Part shown: positions 1 through 11,555 of the stretch, one piece after another
Layout of the letters: every line of letters begins with the position of its first letter
Numbering within the stretch: position 1 is the stretch's first letter
Assembly: GCF_018617485.1 (NCBI RefSeq)
Contig: NZ_JACSKH010000002.1
Span: 1-64,000 of the forward strand
Direction of reading: 5' to 3'
Source of the DNA: Exiguobacterium sp. s124
GTDB lineage: Bacteria > Bacillota > Bacilli > Exiguobacteriales > Exiguobacteriaceae
Length of the DNA stretch: 64,000 bases
The notes under the pieces: generated by a model
Databases searched by the model: none
The model's input: only the letters and a program-made list of their open reading frames with translations
Told to the model about the DNA's origin: nothing
Made by a program: the position numbers and the translations under genes

Positions 1-36
1 CGTCCTGAGCCAGGATCAAACTCTCCAAAGAATTTG
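1..36 (-). rRNA. 16S ribosomal RNA, 5' end only (gene runs off the left edge)
   Basis: Read on the minus strand, this stretch contains the universal 16S start AGAGTTTGATCCTGGCTCAG followed by GACG. The gene continues leftwards out of the window. The exact mature 5' end is uncertain by a few bases. An rRNA operon just beyond gyrA matches the position of rrnO in Bacillus subtilis. Only the first three dozen bases are visible, so nothing can be said about the rest of the operon. Confidence 0.95.
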
Positions 37-146
37 ATATAGCTCTTAAATTGACGAAGCTTGCGCTTCATTCAAAAATTGTAAAACTTATTTTTACCTC
101 ATCGTTCAGTTTTCAAAGTTCGTCTGCCGCTCTTAGCGACTCATTT

Positions 147-175
147 ATAATAGCACCTGACTTTATATCCGTCAA
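147..175 (-). promoter_or_regulatory. rRNA operon promoter
   Basis: On the minus strand a -35 TTGACG (170-175) is separated by exactly 17 bases from a -10 TATTAT (147-152). About 110 bases of leader follow before the 16S start. The leader contains TTTGAAAACTGAAC, a type of sequence common in Bacillales rRNA leaders. The stretch 176-256 upstream is AT-rich, as expected for an UP-like region, and shows no gene. Confidence 0.8.
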
Positions 176-256
176 CTATAAAAATAAAGTTTTTTAAAAA
201 AGAATAAATAAAGACGATTCCTATTATTTTCGATGCAAGGAATCGCCAGTTATCTC

Positions 257-1246
257 TTATTGAAACGATATAATTTTTACTTCGGCCAACCGTGATAAAT
301 CGTATTCTGTCCTGTCTGTATCTTCTATAATGACAGGTCGCTCAATACGATTCGTGTAGGCGTGAATTTTCCCCCGCACTCCACTACTTAATAAAACAGG
401 TCGACCGATTTCATAAAACCCGAGCAATGTAGCGAGAAGCGTCAAAGCTTCCTCATCGTAGGCTTTGTTTTGCCACATATAGAAGTACGCCTCTTCTGGT
501 GAAAGTGGTTTCCGAAACGTTCGGGGTGCCGTTAACTGACAAAAACGGTCCGCAACAATAAATAAAGGCGACGCGGGATTCAACTCACGCTCGGTTAGAC
601 GGTTTGGGAACCCAGACCCATCTAAACGTTCGTGATGCTCGGTGATCAATTGATAGACACGTCCCCGTAACGTTTGATTACTCGGAAGCATAGCAGCTGA
701 GACGAGTGGATGTTGGTATAGTAGTTCACGTTCCATTTTCGTGAAATAACGCATATGAGACCATTTTCTAATTTTAGCGTAACTCGCATCTGCAAAATAA
801 GAAGCAATTCCATAATCAAATTGAAGTTGATGTTCATCGCCTCGGTACTTTGATAATGTGCGAGCAACGAGTGCTCGATAGATCGCATGGTAGATGACGT
901 GGTTTTTTCGCAACGGTTGATGTGTAAAAAAATGAACGACTGCCGAAAGCGGCAGTTCTTGACGAAATAGTTGATGAACGAACTCTAGACCTTCATATGG
1001 GTTCGGGGCGATTCGCTCTTCCCACTGATTATAATGTTTCTCATATTGAAGAACCTGTTCACAAAGACACCTTTCCTCTATAGAAGTAAAGATTGTTTGT
1101 TCAACTGGTGCAACATCAATAGCTTCGATCTTTAAGAAACGGAGTAAACGCAAATGTTCATTCGTTAAATGGGTTCCTGCTTCTAAGGAAGAAACGGGTG
1201 ACAATAACGTCATGCCAACATGTACAGCGGATAAGTTCAAACGCAC
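257..1246 (-). CDS. Degenerate HD-GYP domain protein
   Basis: This 329-residue protein has an HD-GYP-type C-terminal half. The signature HHERLDGSGFP is at about residues 204-214, and a conserved-type histidine-proline (HP) follows a helix near residue 179. HD-GYP proteins normally hydrolyse cyclic di-GMP using metals held by an HD dyad. By eye, that dyad is A152-D153 here, so the histidine ligand is lost and activity may be reduced or absent. The N-terminal part resembles the leader region of other HD-GYP proteins. The start is GTG, with GGAGGG seven bases upstream. It lies between gyrA and the rRNA operon, behind a terminator, so it probably has its own promoter. A sensory or binding role is inference. 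Confidence 0.75.
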   Translation of the reverse strand: MRLNLSAVHVGMTLLSPVSSLEAGTHLTNEHLRLLRFLKIEAIDVAPVEQTIFTSIEERCLCEQVLQYEKHYNQWEERIAPNPYEGLEFVHQLFRQELPLSAVVHFFTHQPLRKNHVIYHAIYRALVARTLSKYRGDEHQLQFDYGIASYFADASYAKIRKWSHMRYFTKMERELLYQHPLVSAAMLPSNQTLRGRVYQLITEHHERLDGSGFPNRLTERELNPASPLFIVADRFCQLTAPRTFRKPLSPEEAYFYMWQNKAYDEEALTLLATLLGFYEIGRPVLLSSGVRGKIHAYTNRIERPVIIEDTDRTEYDLSRLAEVKIISFQ

Positions 1247-1268
1247 GCGAATCCCTCCTATATATGAA

Positions 1269-1299
1269 AAAGGTCGAACGGAAACACCGTTCGACCTTT
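1269..1299 (-). terminator. Rho-independent terminator of gyrA
   Basis: A perfect 13-base inverted repeat (AAAGGTCGAACGG and its complement) with a five-base loop lies just after the gyrA stop on the minus strand and is followed by a short T run. It separates gyrA from the HD-GYP gene. Confidence 0.85.
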
Positions 1300-1303
1300 C
1301 GTC

Positions 1304-3874
1304 TTACTCATTCACATCAGACGATTCGTCGGTTTCAGGTGCTTCATCCTCAAACCCATTCTCCAAATCGACTGCTGATTCCTCTTCTAACTCATCTTTT
1401 TTCAATTTTGCGATTGTCGCTAAACGATCGCCATCTTCAATGTTCATCACTTTCACACCACGTGTGCTACGGCCCATCTGAGAGATGGTTTGTGAATCGA
1501 TACGAATGGCAACGCCATGTTCAGTCATCAACATGATGTCATCATCTTCATCAACGACACGCATTCCAACGACCGTTCCGCGATCTGTTTTAATTCCGAT
1601 GATTCCGGAACCACCACGACCTTGTGTACGGAACTGCTCCATGGCTGTACGTTTTCCAAATCCTTTTTCCGTGATGATCAAGACGTCTTGCGTCGTACGA
1701 ACGATTTCCATTGAGACGACCAAATCATCGTCTTTCTTCAAACGAATCGCGCGCACACCACGTGCCGTACGTCCCATCGAGCGAACTTCTCCTTCGAGAG
1801 GGAAACGGATCGACATTCCTTGGCGTGTGACAATCAACATTTCATCATCGCTCTTCGCCAAGCGGACGGTAACGAGCTCATCTGTTTCATTCAAGCTGAT
1901 GGCACGAAGACCATTTTTGTTGATTCGGGCGTATGCCGAAAGTGGCGAACGCTTAATCAAACCTTCTTTCGTAATGAAGACGAGAGACAATTGTTCGTCT
2001 GCCACTTCTTCTTCCGATTCGTTTTGCGCATCTTCTGCTACCGTTTGGTTTGCCAGGTAACTGTTGAAATCGACAGGAATCATCGTTTCGACTTTTTCAC
2101 CTTTATCAATTTGAAGCAAGTTGATGATCGGCATTCCTTTTGCGGTACGACTCATCTCAGGAATTTCGTATCCTTTGAGGCGGAAGACACGTCCAAAGTT
2201 CGTAAAGAAGAGAATCGTGTCATGTGTTGACGCGGACAGCAAACGAAGTACGAAGTCTTCATCATTCGTCCCCATCCCTTGTTTCCCACGTCCACCACGA
2301 CGCTGTGCGCGATATGAATCGGATGGAATTGATTTAATGTATCCTTCACTCGTGAGCGTGATCATCATGTCGCGAACTGGGATCAAATCCTCATCCTCAA
2401 GTTCAACGATATCCGTACGAATCACGGTACGACGTGCATCACCATATCGCTCTTTGATTTCAAGCAACTCGTTCCGAATGATATCAAGGAGTAATTCCTC
2501 ATCACCAAGAATCGCACGAAGCTCCTCAATCAGTGCTTTCACTTCGCGATACTCGCCTTCGATTTTTTCGCGTTCCAAACCAGTCAATCGTTGAAGACGC
2601 ATATCTAAAATCGCTTGCGTTTGCTCAGTAGAAAGTCCGAAGCGGGCAATCAACTTCTCACGCGCCTCGTCACCAGTACGTGTACTACGGATGATAGCGA
2701 TAACTTCATCCAAGTGATCGAGGGCAACACGAAGTCCTTCTAAGATGTGGGCACGTGCCTCTGCTTTATCCAAATCGAATTGCGTACGACGACGGACGAC
2801 TTCTTTTTGGTGTTCGATGTAGTAATAGATTGCTTGTTTGATGTTCAACGTTTTCGGGCGACCGCCTACGAGGGCAAGCATGTTCACCCCGAACGTCGTC
2901 TGCATCGGCGTTTGCTTATACAAGTTGTTTAAGATCACACTTGCATTCGCGTCTCGACGAACTTCGATAACGACACGCATTCCGTTACGATCGGATTCAT
3001 CACGTAAGTCTGTGATTCCTTCGATTTTTTTATCACGTACCAAATCCGCAATTTTCTCAACGAGACGTGCCTTGTTGACTTGATATGGGATTTCATGAAC
3101 GAGGATTCGTTCACGGCCGTTTTTCAACGTTTCGATTTCGGCTTTCGCACGCATCGTAATCGATCCACGTCCAGTCTCATACGCACGACGAATTCCACTA
3201 CGTCCCAAAATCTCTCCCGCTGTCGGGAAGTCAGGACCTGGGATGTGCTGCATCAATTCGGCGATGGTGATGTCCGGGTTATGAGAAAGAGCCAACACCC
3301 CATCGATGACTTCATTCAAGTTATGTGGAGGCACGTTCGTTGCCATACCGACTGCAATCCCGCTCGTCCCGTTGACAAGGAAGTTCGGGAAGCGAGCCGG
3401 AAGAACGACCGGCTCTTTTTCTTCACCATCGAAGTTCGGTTGGTAATCGATTGTGTTTTTGCCAATGTCTCGTACGAGTTCCATTGCAATTTTGGACATA
3501 CGTGCCTCGGTATAACGCATCGCAGCGGCCGAGTCGCCATCGACTGAACCGAAGTTCCCGTGACCGTCGACTAATTCATAACGATAACTGAAGTCTTGAG
3601 CCATACGAACCATCGTTTCGTAAACGGCTGAGTCACCGTGTGGATGGTACTTACCGATAACGTCCCCGACGACACGCGCCGACTTCTTATGTGGCTTGTC
3701 CGCGCGAATCCCGAGCTCGTTCATCGCATACAAAATACGACGGTGAACCGGCTTCAAACCATCACGCACGTCCGGAAGGGCACGTGATACGATGACGCTC
3801 ATCGCATAGTCCATGAACGACGTTCGCATCTCTTGGCTAATATTTATATCCTTGATATTTTCTTGTTCTGCCAT
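1304..3874 (-). CDS. gyrA: DNA gyrase subunit A
   Basis: GyrA is the DNA-cleaving subunit of gyrase, which introduces negative supercoils with GyrB. The 856-residue length is typical. The catalytic tyrosine is Y121 in AAMRYTE. The quinolone-resistance region reads GDSAVYE, with S82 and E86, the residues expected in a drug-sensitive enzyme. The C-terminal beta-pinwheel contains the GyrA box [10 protein letters not shown], followed by repeated blades and an acidic tail. The gene follows gyrB by 22 bases on the same strand and is very probably co-transcribed with it. A strong terminator follows it. Confidence 0.98.
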   Translation of the reverse strand: MAEQENIKDINISQEMRTSFMDYAMSVIVSRALPDVRDGLKPVHRRILYAMNELGIRADKPHKKSARVVGDVIGKYHPHGDSAVYETMVRMAQDFSYRYELVDGHGNFGSVDGDSAAAMRYTEARMSKIAMELVRDIGKNTIDYQPNFDGEEKEPVVLPARFPNFLVNGTSGIAVGMATNVPPHNLNEVIDGVLALSHNPDITIAELMQHIPGPDFPTAGEILGRSGIRRAYETGRGSITMRAKAEIETLKNGRERILVHEIPYQVNKARLVEKIADLVRDKKIEGITDLRDESDRNGMRVVIEVRRDANASVILNNLYKQTPMQTTFGVNMLALVGGRPKTLNIKQAIYYYIEHQKEVVRRRTQFDLDKAEARAHILEGLRVALDHLDEVIAIIRSTRTGDEAREKLIARFGLSTEQTQAILDMRLQRLTGLEREKIEGEYREVKALIEELRAILGDEELLLDIIRNELLEIKERYGDARRTVIRTDIVELEDEDLIPVRDMMITLTSEGYIKSIPSDSYRAQRRGGRGKQGMGTNDEDFVLRLLSASTHDTILFFTNFGRVFRLKGYEIPEMSRTAKGMPIINLLQIDKGEKVETMIPVDFNSYLANQTVAEDAQNESEEEVADEQLSLVFITKEGLIKRSPLSAYARINKNGLRAISLNETDELVTVRLAKSDDEMLIVTRQGMSIRFPLEGEVRSMGRTARGVRAIRLKKDDDLVVSMEIVRTTQDVLIITEKGFGKRTAMEQFRTQGRGGSGIIGIKTDRGTVVGMRVVDEDDDIMLMTEHGVAIRIDSQTISQMGRSTRGVKVMNIEDGDRLATIAKLKKDELEEESAVDLENGFEDEAPETDESSDVNE

Positions 3875-3896
3875 TCGTTATTGCCTACCCTTCTTA

Positions 3897-5828
<1,932 letters not shown>

Positions 5829-5874
5829 TTATTTTCACCTACTATACATGATTTGGTGTTCCTTCTTACCACGA

Positions 5875-6993
5875 TTACACGGATTCTGTTTCGACTTCAC
5901 CTTGTTTCACGTGAAACACTTTGGCTTGTTGAATGGTTTCGTGTGCGATTCCATCAATATTTGTTGTCGTCAAAATCGTTTGTACTTTTCGTCCCATCGT
6001 ATCGAGTAGATGGGTTTGGCGATGATCGTCAAGTTCAGATAACACATCGTCTAATAACAAAAGAGGATATTCGCCCACTTCTTCATGAATCAATTCAATT
6101 TCAGCTAGCTTCAATGACAAGGCAGCCGTTCGTTGCTGACCTTGTGAACCGAACGTTTGAACGTTTCGATCGTTTACGTACAATTCAAAATCGTCACGGT
6201 GCGGACCAAATAAGGTCACACCTCTTCGTCGTTCGTTCTCTCTTATTTTATCAAACTTTTGACGATACGTTTCAAACATCTGTTCTTTTGAGAAACGTTC
6301 TTTTTGGAACGTGTCAGAAACGTATTGAATCGTCAGTGTTTCTAACTCTCGTGTAATCCCTGAATGAATCGGATTGGCCCATTTTTCGAGTTGATCAATG
6401 AAATGATAGCGCCTCATCACAATTTTCACGGCGAGTTCAATCAATTGGTCCGTCAACACTTCAAGTAACGTCTCATCCCCACCCTTTGTGGATAACTGCT
6501 TTAATAAGGCGTTTCGTTGTTTTAACGTTTTCAAATATTGATTGAGCTCGTGTAAGTACACGGGACTGACCTGACCGATTTCCATATCTAAAAATCGCCG
6601 TCTCCCTTGTGGACTGCCTTTGACGATGGCTAAGTCTTCAGGGGCGAACAAGACGACGTTAAATGCGCCGACATAGTCACTGAGACGACGTTGTTCTAAA
6701 TGATTGAGCTTTGCTTTTTTTCCTTTAGGAGAAAATGAGAGACTCTGCACCGATTCGCCGGTACGCTTATGAATCCGTCCTTCGATACTTGCGGCATCAG
6801 CTTCCCAACCGATCAATTCTCGGTCTTGTGTCGTCCGATGCGACTTTGCGAGCGCAAGTACGTAAATCGATTCGAGAAGATTCGTTTTTCCTTGGGCATT
6901 CTCACCAATTAGAACATTCGTCTGTTCTGAGAAATCTAGCTCGAGGGTTTCGTAGTTGCGATAATTTTGCAATCGGATCGACTTTAAATGCAC
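5875..6993 (-). CDS. recF: Recombination mediator RecF
   Basis: RecF is an SMC-like ATPase that loads RecA at gaps with RecO and RecR. The Walker A motif is GENAQGKTN near residue 35, and the C-terminal signature and Walker B ([26 protein letters not shown]) are present. An open frame extends 19 codons further upstream, but GTG at 6993 is the likely start. It gives the canonical beginning (M)[14 protein letters not shown], has GAGGG a few bases upstream, and lies directly after the yaaA stop, so the two are translationally linked. The last codons carry a perfect parS site (5903-5918). Confidence 0.95.
   Translation of the reverse strand: MHLKSIRLQNYRNYETLELDFSEQTNVLIGENAQGKTNLLESIYVLALAKSHRTTQDRELIGWEADAASIEGRIHKRTGESVQSLSFSPKGKKAKLNHLEQRRLSDYVGAFNVVLFAPEDLAIVKGSPQGRRRFLDMEIGQVSPVYLHELNQYLKTLKQRNALLKQLSTKGGDETLLEVLTDQLIELAVKIVMRRYHFIDQLEKWANPIHSGITRELETLTIQYVSDTFQKERFSKEQMFETYRQKFDKIRENERRRGVTLFGPHRDDFELYVNDRNVQTFGSQGQQRTAALSLKLAEIELIHEEVGEYPLLLLDDVLSELDDHRQTHLLDTMGRKVQTILTTTNIDGIAHETIQQAKVFHVKQGEVETESV
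5903..5918. promoter_or_regulatory. parS centromere site (perfect)
   Basis: The 16-base palindrome TGTTTCACGTGAAACA matches the Bacillus parS consensus at every position. It lies inside the 3' end of recF, about 4.2 kb from the DnaA-box array. It would load the ParB encoded at 19.0 kb. Confidence 0.93.
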
Positions 6994-6994
6994 G

Positions 6995-7210
6995 TCAGTT
7001 TCCCTCGATTTGATATTCACCGAAGCCTTCGACTTCGATCGTATCTCCATCTCTCAATTTACGGCCACGGCGTTGGTCCTGTTCACCGTTCACTTTGATC
7101 ATGACATCTTCTAAAAAGAACTTTGCTTGTCCCCCACTTGAGATGATATCTGCTAATTTTAAAAATTGTCCGAGTGTCACATACTCGGTTGTAATCGACA
7201 CTTTTTCCAT
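6995..7210 (-). CDS. yaaA: S4-domain RNA-binding protein YaaA
   Basis: This 71-residue protein is a stand-alone S4 RNA-binding domain. The core contains [21 protein letters not shown] followed by a VNGE and R-R-GRKL segment. The family is conserved between dnaN and recF in Firmicutes and is thought to act on ribosomal RNA or large-subunit assembly. ATG at 7210 (peptide start [10 protein letters not shown]) is chosen over an upstream ATG because GGAAG lies just before it. Its stop is only one base from the recF GTG start, indicating an operon. Confidence 0.88.
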   Translation of the reverse strand: MEKVSITTEYVTLGQFLKLADIISSGGQAKFFLEDVMIKVNGEQDQRRGRKLRDGDTIEVEGFGEYQIEGN

Positions 7211-7291
7211 GTCGTCACTTCCTTTCTCACATGCTGATCTGAAAAAATCGCCATACATATTAGTTTATCGAAAATCGTCGAATAAGGCAAA

Positions 7292-7326
7292 AAAGGGATG
7301 ACAAGGTCAGACACCTCATCATCCCT
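7292..7326 (-). terminator. Terminator after dnaN
   Basis: On the minus strand AGGGATGA pairs with TCATCCCT and is followed at once by TTTTTT. It lies between the dnaN stop and yaaA, so dnaA-dnaN may form a unit separable from yaaA-recF-gyrBA. Confidence 0.7.
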
Positions 7327-7335
7327 ATCCGCTGC

Positions 7336-8475
7336 TTACGATGTGCGGACTGGCAAAATCAGTTGAAGAACGCTATCTTGTTCAACCGGTCGTAAAATGA
7401 ACGGTCGCATCGAACCCGTGAATTGGATTTCGATTTCAGATGCATCGAGCGCACGAAGCGCATCCATTACAAATTTAGAGTTGAAGGAGATTTTCAATTC
7501 TTCCCCTTCAAGCGATAAAATGCTGACACGCTCAGACACTTTACCGACTTCAGGTGAATGTGAAGATACTTCTACTGCTGTTGTATCTTCCGCGACAAAT
7601 TTAATGACGTTGTTTCGGTCGGCACGTGCCAAGAGTGACGCACGGTCGATGGCTTGCAAGAATTCTTTTGCATTCATGCGGACCGCTGTACGATATTCTT
7701 CCGGGATGAGACGTGACGTGTCTGGGTACGCACCATCTAACAAACGAGAGAAGAACGAGATATTTTTCATTCGGAACAAAATCTGCTGATCCGTCAGTAC
7801 GATTTCAATCGGCAACTCTTCACGGTCGAGTAATTTAGCCAATTCGTTGAGTGAACGACCTGGGACGACGACGTTTTGGAACGTTAAGTCGTTATCTGTC
7901 TCAAAGCGGGCACGACGAAGTGCCAAGCGGTGGCTGTCTGTTGCCACACATGTGAGGAAGCCTTTCTCAGCAGAGAAGTTGACTCCCGTTAGAACAGGGC
8001 GCGTTTCTTGCGATGAAACAGCGAAACTTGTCTGACGGATGATCGTCTTCAAGAGATCAGCTGGTAGATAGAAACGACGGTCACTTGCAAGTTCTGGGAG
8101 ACGAGGATATTCGTCCGGGTCGAGACCGTTTAAGTGGAATTCTGCTTGGCCAGACTCAATTCGTGTCATAAAGTTCGGTGACACTTCGAGTGTAACTTCG
8201 TTCGTCGGCAACTTTTTCACGATTTCTCCTAAGAAGCGTGCGTTTAACACGACACTCCCAGCGCGTTGAATCTGAATGAGTTCGATTCCACCTTCTTCGA
8301 TTGGGATCAAACGTTCAATCGAAATTTCAGTATCACTTCCTGTCAGTGTTAAACCATCTGCATGTGCTTCAAGCTTCAACCCTGTCAAAATTGGAATAGT
8401 CGTTCGTGAAGCCACAGCTTTTGATACGTCTTGTACGGCTTGCATGAATACATCTCGTTGAATCGTTAAATGCAT
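7336..8475 (-). CDS. dnaN: DNA polymerase III beta sliding clamp
   Basis: DnaN forms the ring-shaped clamp that tethers the replicative polymerase. The protein is 379 residues and begins MHLTIQRDVFMQAVQDVSKA. The open frame continues 43 codons upstream into the AT-rich unwinding region, but ATG at 8475 has AGGAGG ten bases before it and gives the usual family start. The three-domain clamp pattern and the C-terminal LILPVRT end are typical. It lies downstream of dnaA and is separated from it by about 200 bases of origin DNA. Confidence 0.97.
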   Translation of the reverse strand: MHLTIQRDVFMQAVQDVSKAVASRTTIPILTGLKLEAHADGLTLTGSDTEISIERLIPIEEGGIELIQIQRAGSVVLNARFLGEIVKKLPTNEVTLEVSPNFMTRIESGQAEFHLNGLDPDEYPRLPELASDRRFYLPADLLKTIIRQTSFAVSSQETRPVLTGVNFSAEKGFLTCVATDSHRLALRRARFETDNDLTFQNVVVPGRSLNELAKLLDREELPIEIVLTDQQILFRMKNISFFSRLLDGAYPDTSRLIPEEYRTAVRMNAKEFLQAIDRASLLARADRNNVIKFVAEDTTAVEVSSHSPEVGKVSERVSILSLEGEELKISFNSKFVMDALRALDASEIEIQFTGSMRPFILRPVEQDSVLQLILPVRTS

Positions 8476-8529
8476 GTGGATAATTCCTCCTAAGGTGAAA
8501 TGAGTCATTTTACTAATGATAATAATAGT

Positions 8530-8660
8530 ATTAATTAAGTCATAATAGTAATAAGGGCTGTGGATACTGGGGATAAGTCCCCTTAAGCATACGTACAAAG
8601 CCATTTAGCCTGTGAATAACTTGTGGATAACTAAGGTGGTTTATCCACAGGATATCCACA
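8530..8660. other. oriC: Origin unwinding region between dnaA and dnaN (DnaA boxes, AT-rich element, DnaA-trios)
   Basis: DnaA boxes in the spacer are TGTGGATAC (8559-8567), TGTGAATAA (8611-8619), TGTGGATAA (8622-8630), TTATCCACA (8641-8649) and ATATCCACA (8652-8660). Next to the first is a short GC run. Reading 3' to 5' on the plus strand beyond it come four consecutive triplets AAT, AAT, GAT, AAT (8543-8554). These fit the published DnaA-trio pattern, and an AT-rich tract follows. This matches the bipartite origin of Bacillus subtilis, in which unwinding happens downstream of dnaA. Confidence 0.8.
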
Positions 8661-8672
8661 GAGAATCCGTTA

Positions 8673-10052
8673 TTAGTTTGAAAGCGCCTTTTTCAACGTT
8701 TGAATCGTCTCTTGCATTTCCACATCATTTTTCAGAAGCGTACTAATTTTCTCATGCGCATGAATAACAGTCGTATGATCACGCCCTCCGAACTCTTCCC
8801 CAATTTTCGGCAATGAACTCTCTGTCATTTCTCGAGACAGGTACATTGCGATTTGACGTGGGAATGCTAACGTTTTTGTACGTTTCTTCGAGTTCAATTC
8901 TTCTACTTGAATGTTGAAGTGTTGACCGACAACTTCTTGAATGTCACGAATGACAATCTTTTTCGCTTCTTGGACTGGCATGATATTATGAAGCGCTTCT
9001 GCTGCTACGTCTGGGTCGATTGGTCGCCCAACTAGTTTTGCGTAAGCGACAACGCGTGTCAATGCCCCTTCTAGCTCACGGATGTTCGTATCGATTTGAT
9101 TTGCGATATAAAGCATGACCTCGTTTGAAATATCGAGACCTTCAGCAGTCGCCTTTTTACGAAGAATCGCAATCCGAGTTTCAAGGTCAGGTGGTGTGAT
9201 GTCCGTAATGAGTCCCCACTCGAAACGTGAACGCAGACGATCTTCTAACGTCGGGATTTCTTTAGGTGGTCGATCACTTGAAATGACGATTTGTTTCTGA
9301 TCATTGTGTAGCGCATTGAACGTGTGGAAAAACTCTTCCTGCGTTTGTTCTTTCCCGGCTAAGAACTGAATGTCATCAATGAGCAATACATCGATATTCC
9401 GATAGCGATTGCGGAATTCCCCAGTTTTGTTGTCTCGAATTGAGTTAATGAATTCATTCGTAAATTTTTCAGACGAGACATATGCAATGCGCGCTCCTGG
9501 TTTTTGAGCTTTTACATAATGACCGATTGCATGCATCAAATGCGTTTTGCCGAGTCCGACTCCCCCATAAATGAATAGTGGGTTATATGCACGTGCCGGC
9601 GCTTCAGCGACAGCTAGTGATGCGGCGTGGGCAAATCGGTTCCCCGATCCGATGACAAACGTCTCAAAGATATATTTGTCATTCAGCTGTCCGAGATCCC
9701 CTTCCTCTTTTGAAGGTAATGGTAAGGGCTGTTCTCTTGTTTCCGTCACGGCAATGGATTCGTGTGACGATCCATCAGCTGGAGCATACTTGTGTGCTTG
9801 AGATTCTTCAATAAAATGAATTTCGAGCTTGTTGTTCGTAATTTCTTCGACCGTATCTTGTAAAAGTGACAAGTACTGTCGCTCTAACCATGTAACGATA
9901 AAACTGGCAGGTGCCGACACAACGAGTGTCGTTCCCATCAATGATATCCCTTCGGTTGATTTCAACCACATGTCAAAACTAGCTTTTGGAGTTCGTTCCT
10001 CTTCTTCAATTACAGATAAGACGTTTCTCCAAATCTCGCGAGCATTCTTCAA
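8673..10052 (-). CDS. dnaA: Chromosomal replication initiator DnaA
   Basis: DnaA binds the origin boxes and melts DNA to start replication. The AAA+ Walker A is GGVGLGKTH, Walker B is [10 protein letters not shown], and the domain IV DNA-binding signature is [15 protein letters not shown] near the C-terminus. The start is most likely TTG at 10052, giving 459 residues beginning (M)[11 protein letters not shown], because AAAGGAGG sits seven bases upstream. A longer GTG frame from 10073 would place the ribosome-binding site inside the coding region. DnaA boxes lie on both sides of the gene, so autoregulation is likely. Confidence 0.97.
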   Translation of the reverse strand: MKNAREIWRNVLSVIEEEERTPKASFDMWLKSTEGISLMGTTLVVSAPASFIVTWLERQYLSLLQDTVEEITNNKLEIHFIEESQAHKYAPADGSSHESIAVTETREQPLPLPSKEEGDLGQLNDKYIFETFVIGSGNRFAHAASLAVAEAPARAYNPLFIYGGVGLGKTHLMHAIGHYVKAQKPGARIAYVSSEKFTNEFINSIRDNKTGEFRNRYRNIDVLLIDDIQFLAGKEQTQEEFFHTFNALHNDQKQIVISSDRPPKEIPTLEDRLRSRFEWGLITDITPPDLETRIAILRKKATAEGLDISNEVMLYIANQIDTNIRELEGALTRVVAYAKLVGRPIDPDVAAEALHNIMPVQEAKKIVIRDIQEVVGQHFNIQVEELNSKKRTKTLAFPRQIAMYLSREMTESSLPKIGEEFGGRDHTTVIHAHEKISTLLKNDVEMQETIQTLKKALSN

Positions 10053-10129
10053 TGAAAGACCTCCTTTACTCACATGTTTGGTAAAACTTATTCACACGAT
10101 ATACACATACACTATTTTATAGTAGAAAC

Positions 10130-10560
10130 TAGGGTTATCCCCAGAGAACAAAAACTGTGGATAAAGTTATCCACATGGTGTTCATTATGGGGATAACACT
10201 TATCCACAGCCTGTGTATATCTTGGAATCACGAATTGTTCATCCACAAGTTTGTGCACATTCAGTTTAGCAAAATAAAATAGACGTGGCAATGCTTTTTG
10301 GTATTTATCCACAGATAAAGAAAAGTATCCACACTCACTTATCCACATGCTGTGTGTTTTGTGGATAACCTGTGGATATGTTGTGGATAAAGAGATTATG
10401 AGAGATAAGAGAGTGAAAAAGTTATACACAAAAGAGGAGGAAGTGAAGGGAAGAAAAGTTTTTGTAAAAGAAGAAAATGAAAAAATGAAGAATTCGGATG
10501 TGAAAAAAGAAGAGTTATTCACATATAAATGTGGATAACTTCGTGAATATGTGGATAAAA
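10130..10560. other. oriC: Replication origin oriC, DnaA-box array upstream of dnaA
   Basis: This stretch of more than 300 bases holds no credible gene. It contains at least ten perfect DnaA boxes (TTATCCACA or TGTGGATAA) at 10156, 10167, 10200, 10305, 10339, 10360, 10382, 10530 and 10550, plus close variants at 10188, 10325, 10371 and 10515. Between about 10390 and 10514 the plus strand is almost all A and G. Gene orientation switches here from minus (dnaA) to plus (rpmH), as expected at oriC. From 10561 to 10718 nothing is seen apart from the approach to the rpmH promoter. Confidence 0.95.
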
Positions 10561-10718
10561 TGGCTCAACATCGCTATTTATAAAGACCGTTTAAGAAATA
10601 CGTAAAGGTTTCGTGTCAATCTGGATTCATATAAGCCGTTCTAGACAAAGTTGAACCATCCCAAATGATGCCTCTCGATCACGTAATTTATCTGATTCGA
10701 AAACCGTTCGAAAATACA

Positions 10719-10747
10719 TTGACAATTGTTGATTCGATTTATATAAT
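10719..10747 (+). promoter_or_regulatory. rpmH promoter
   Basis: A consensus -35 TTGACA (10719-10724) and -10 TATAAT (10742-10747) are separated by 17 bases. They lie about 70 bases before rpmH. This is a near-perfect sigma-A promoter, fitting a highly expressed ribosomal protein. Confidence 0.9.
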
Positions 10748-10816
10748 ATTAAAGACTGCCTTAAATGAAACTATAACTTGCTAATAGAGCGTTAATCTTG
10801 AGGAGGTGCTGTAACC

Positions 10817-10951
10817 ATGAAACCAACTTTCAACCCTAACAACCGTAAGCGTAAGAAAGTCCACGGATTCCGTGCACGCATGGCGACTAAAAACGGTCGC
10901 AACATTCTTGCTGCTCGTCGTCGTAAAGGCCGTAAAGCCTTGACTGTATAA
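10817..10951 (+). CDS. rpmH: 50S ribosomal protein L34
   Basis: This 44-residue, arginine- and lysine-rich protein is the small large-subunit protein L34. It begins [18 protein letters not shown] and ends [11 protein letters not shown], typical of the Firmicutes form. GAGGAGG lies about ten bases before the ATG. It is the first gene right of oriC, followed by a strong terminator and then rnpA, the standard order. Confidence 0.97.
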   Translation: MKPTFNPNNRKRKKVHGFRARMATKNGRNILAARRRKGRKALTV

Positions 10952-10963
10952 TTTCGAATGAAG

Positions 10964-10997
10964 ATTGCCCGGGGATCCTTTCCTCGGGCAATTTTTT
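10964..10997 (+). terminator. Terminator after rpmH
   Basis: ATTGCCCGGGG (10964-10974) pairs with CCTCGGGCAAT (10982-10992) and is followed by a run of T. Partial termination here would set a high L34 to RNase P protein ratio. Confidence 0.85.
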
Positions 10998-11105
10998 AGT
11001 TTGTCACAGAAACGTAGCATTTCATGGATTCTCCCTCGTTCAAATGATGTGGATATGATATGATGTTAGTTGACGATTTTTGAAGCGAAGGATGGAGTGA
11101 GAATT

Positions 11106-11450
11106 TTGAAAAAAGAATACCGCCTGCAAAAGAATGAAGAGTTCCAAGCGGTGTTTCGCGAAGGACGCTCCGTGGCCAATCGTCAGTTTGTCGTCTACAC
11201 GCTCAAAGCGGATCAAGCGCATTTCAGAGTGGGTCTTTCTGTCAGCAAAAAGCTTGGAAATGCTGTGGAACGAAACCGCATGAAACGATTGATGCGTGAG
11301 TCGCTTCGCTTGCTCGAACCGAACGTTGCGCCGAATGATTATGTCATCATCGCTCGGAAGCCTGCGACTGCACTGACGCAGTCGGAAGTGACCGAGAGTT
11401 TGAAACACGTATTCAAACGGTCAAAAGTTTGGCAAAAGCAAGGCCGGTGA
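11106..11450 (+). CDS. rnpA: Ribonuclease P protein component
   Basis: RnpA is the protein partner of the RNase P ribozyme, which matures tRNA 5' ends. The start TTG at 11106 gives a 114-residue protein beginning (M)[16 protein letters not shown], with GGAG about eight bases upstream. An earlier in-frame ATG at 11070 would add 12 atypical residues. The RNA-binding RNR-type motif is seen as [14 protein letters not shown] near residue 60. It lies between rpmH and yidC as usual. Confidence 0.94.
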   Translation: MKKEYRLQKNEEFQAVFREGRSVANRQFVVYTLKADQAHFRVGLSVSKKLGNAVERNRMKRLMRESLRLLEPNVAPNDYVIIARKPATALTQSEVTESLKHVFKRSKVWQKQGR

Positions 11451-11555
11451 CCATGACAATCTGAATTTGTTCTCTCATATAATTAGAGTCTTATAAGATT
11501 GCCCGATCGACGTGTGCGTTAAAAAAGAATTGATAAAGAAAGCGTAGGAGGAACT

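Noticed and set aside
10112-10522. Open frame of 136 codons on the minus strand and a 63-codon frame on the plus strand in the origin
   Set aside because: Both run through DnaA boxes and the purine-rich tract, have no ribosome-binding site, and give low-complexity peptides. They are a product of composition.
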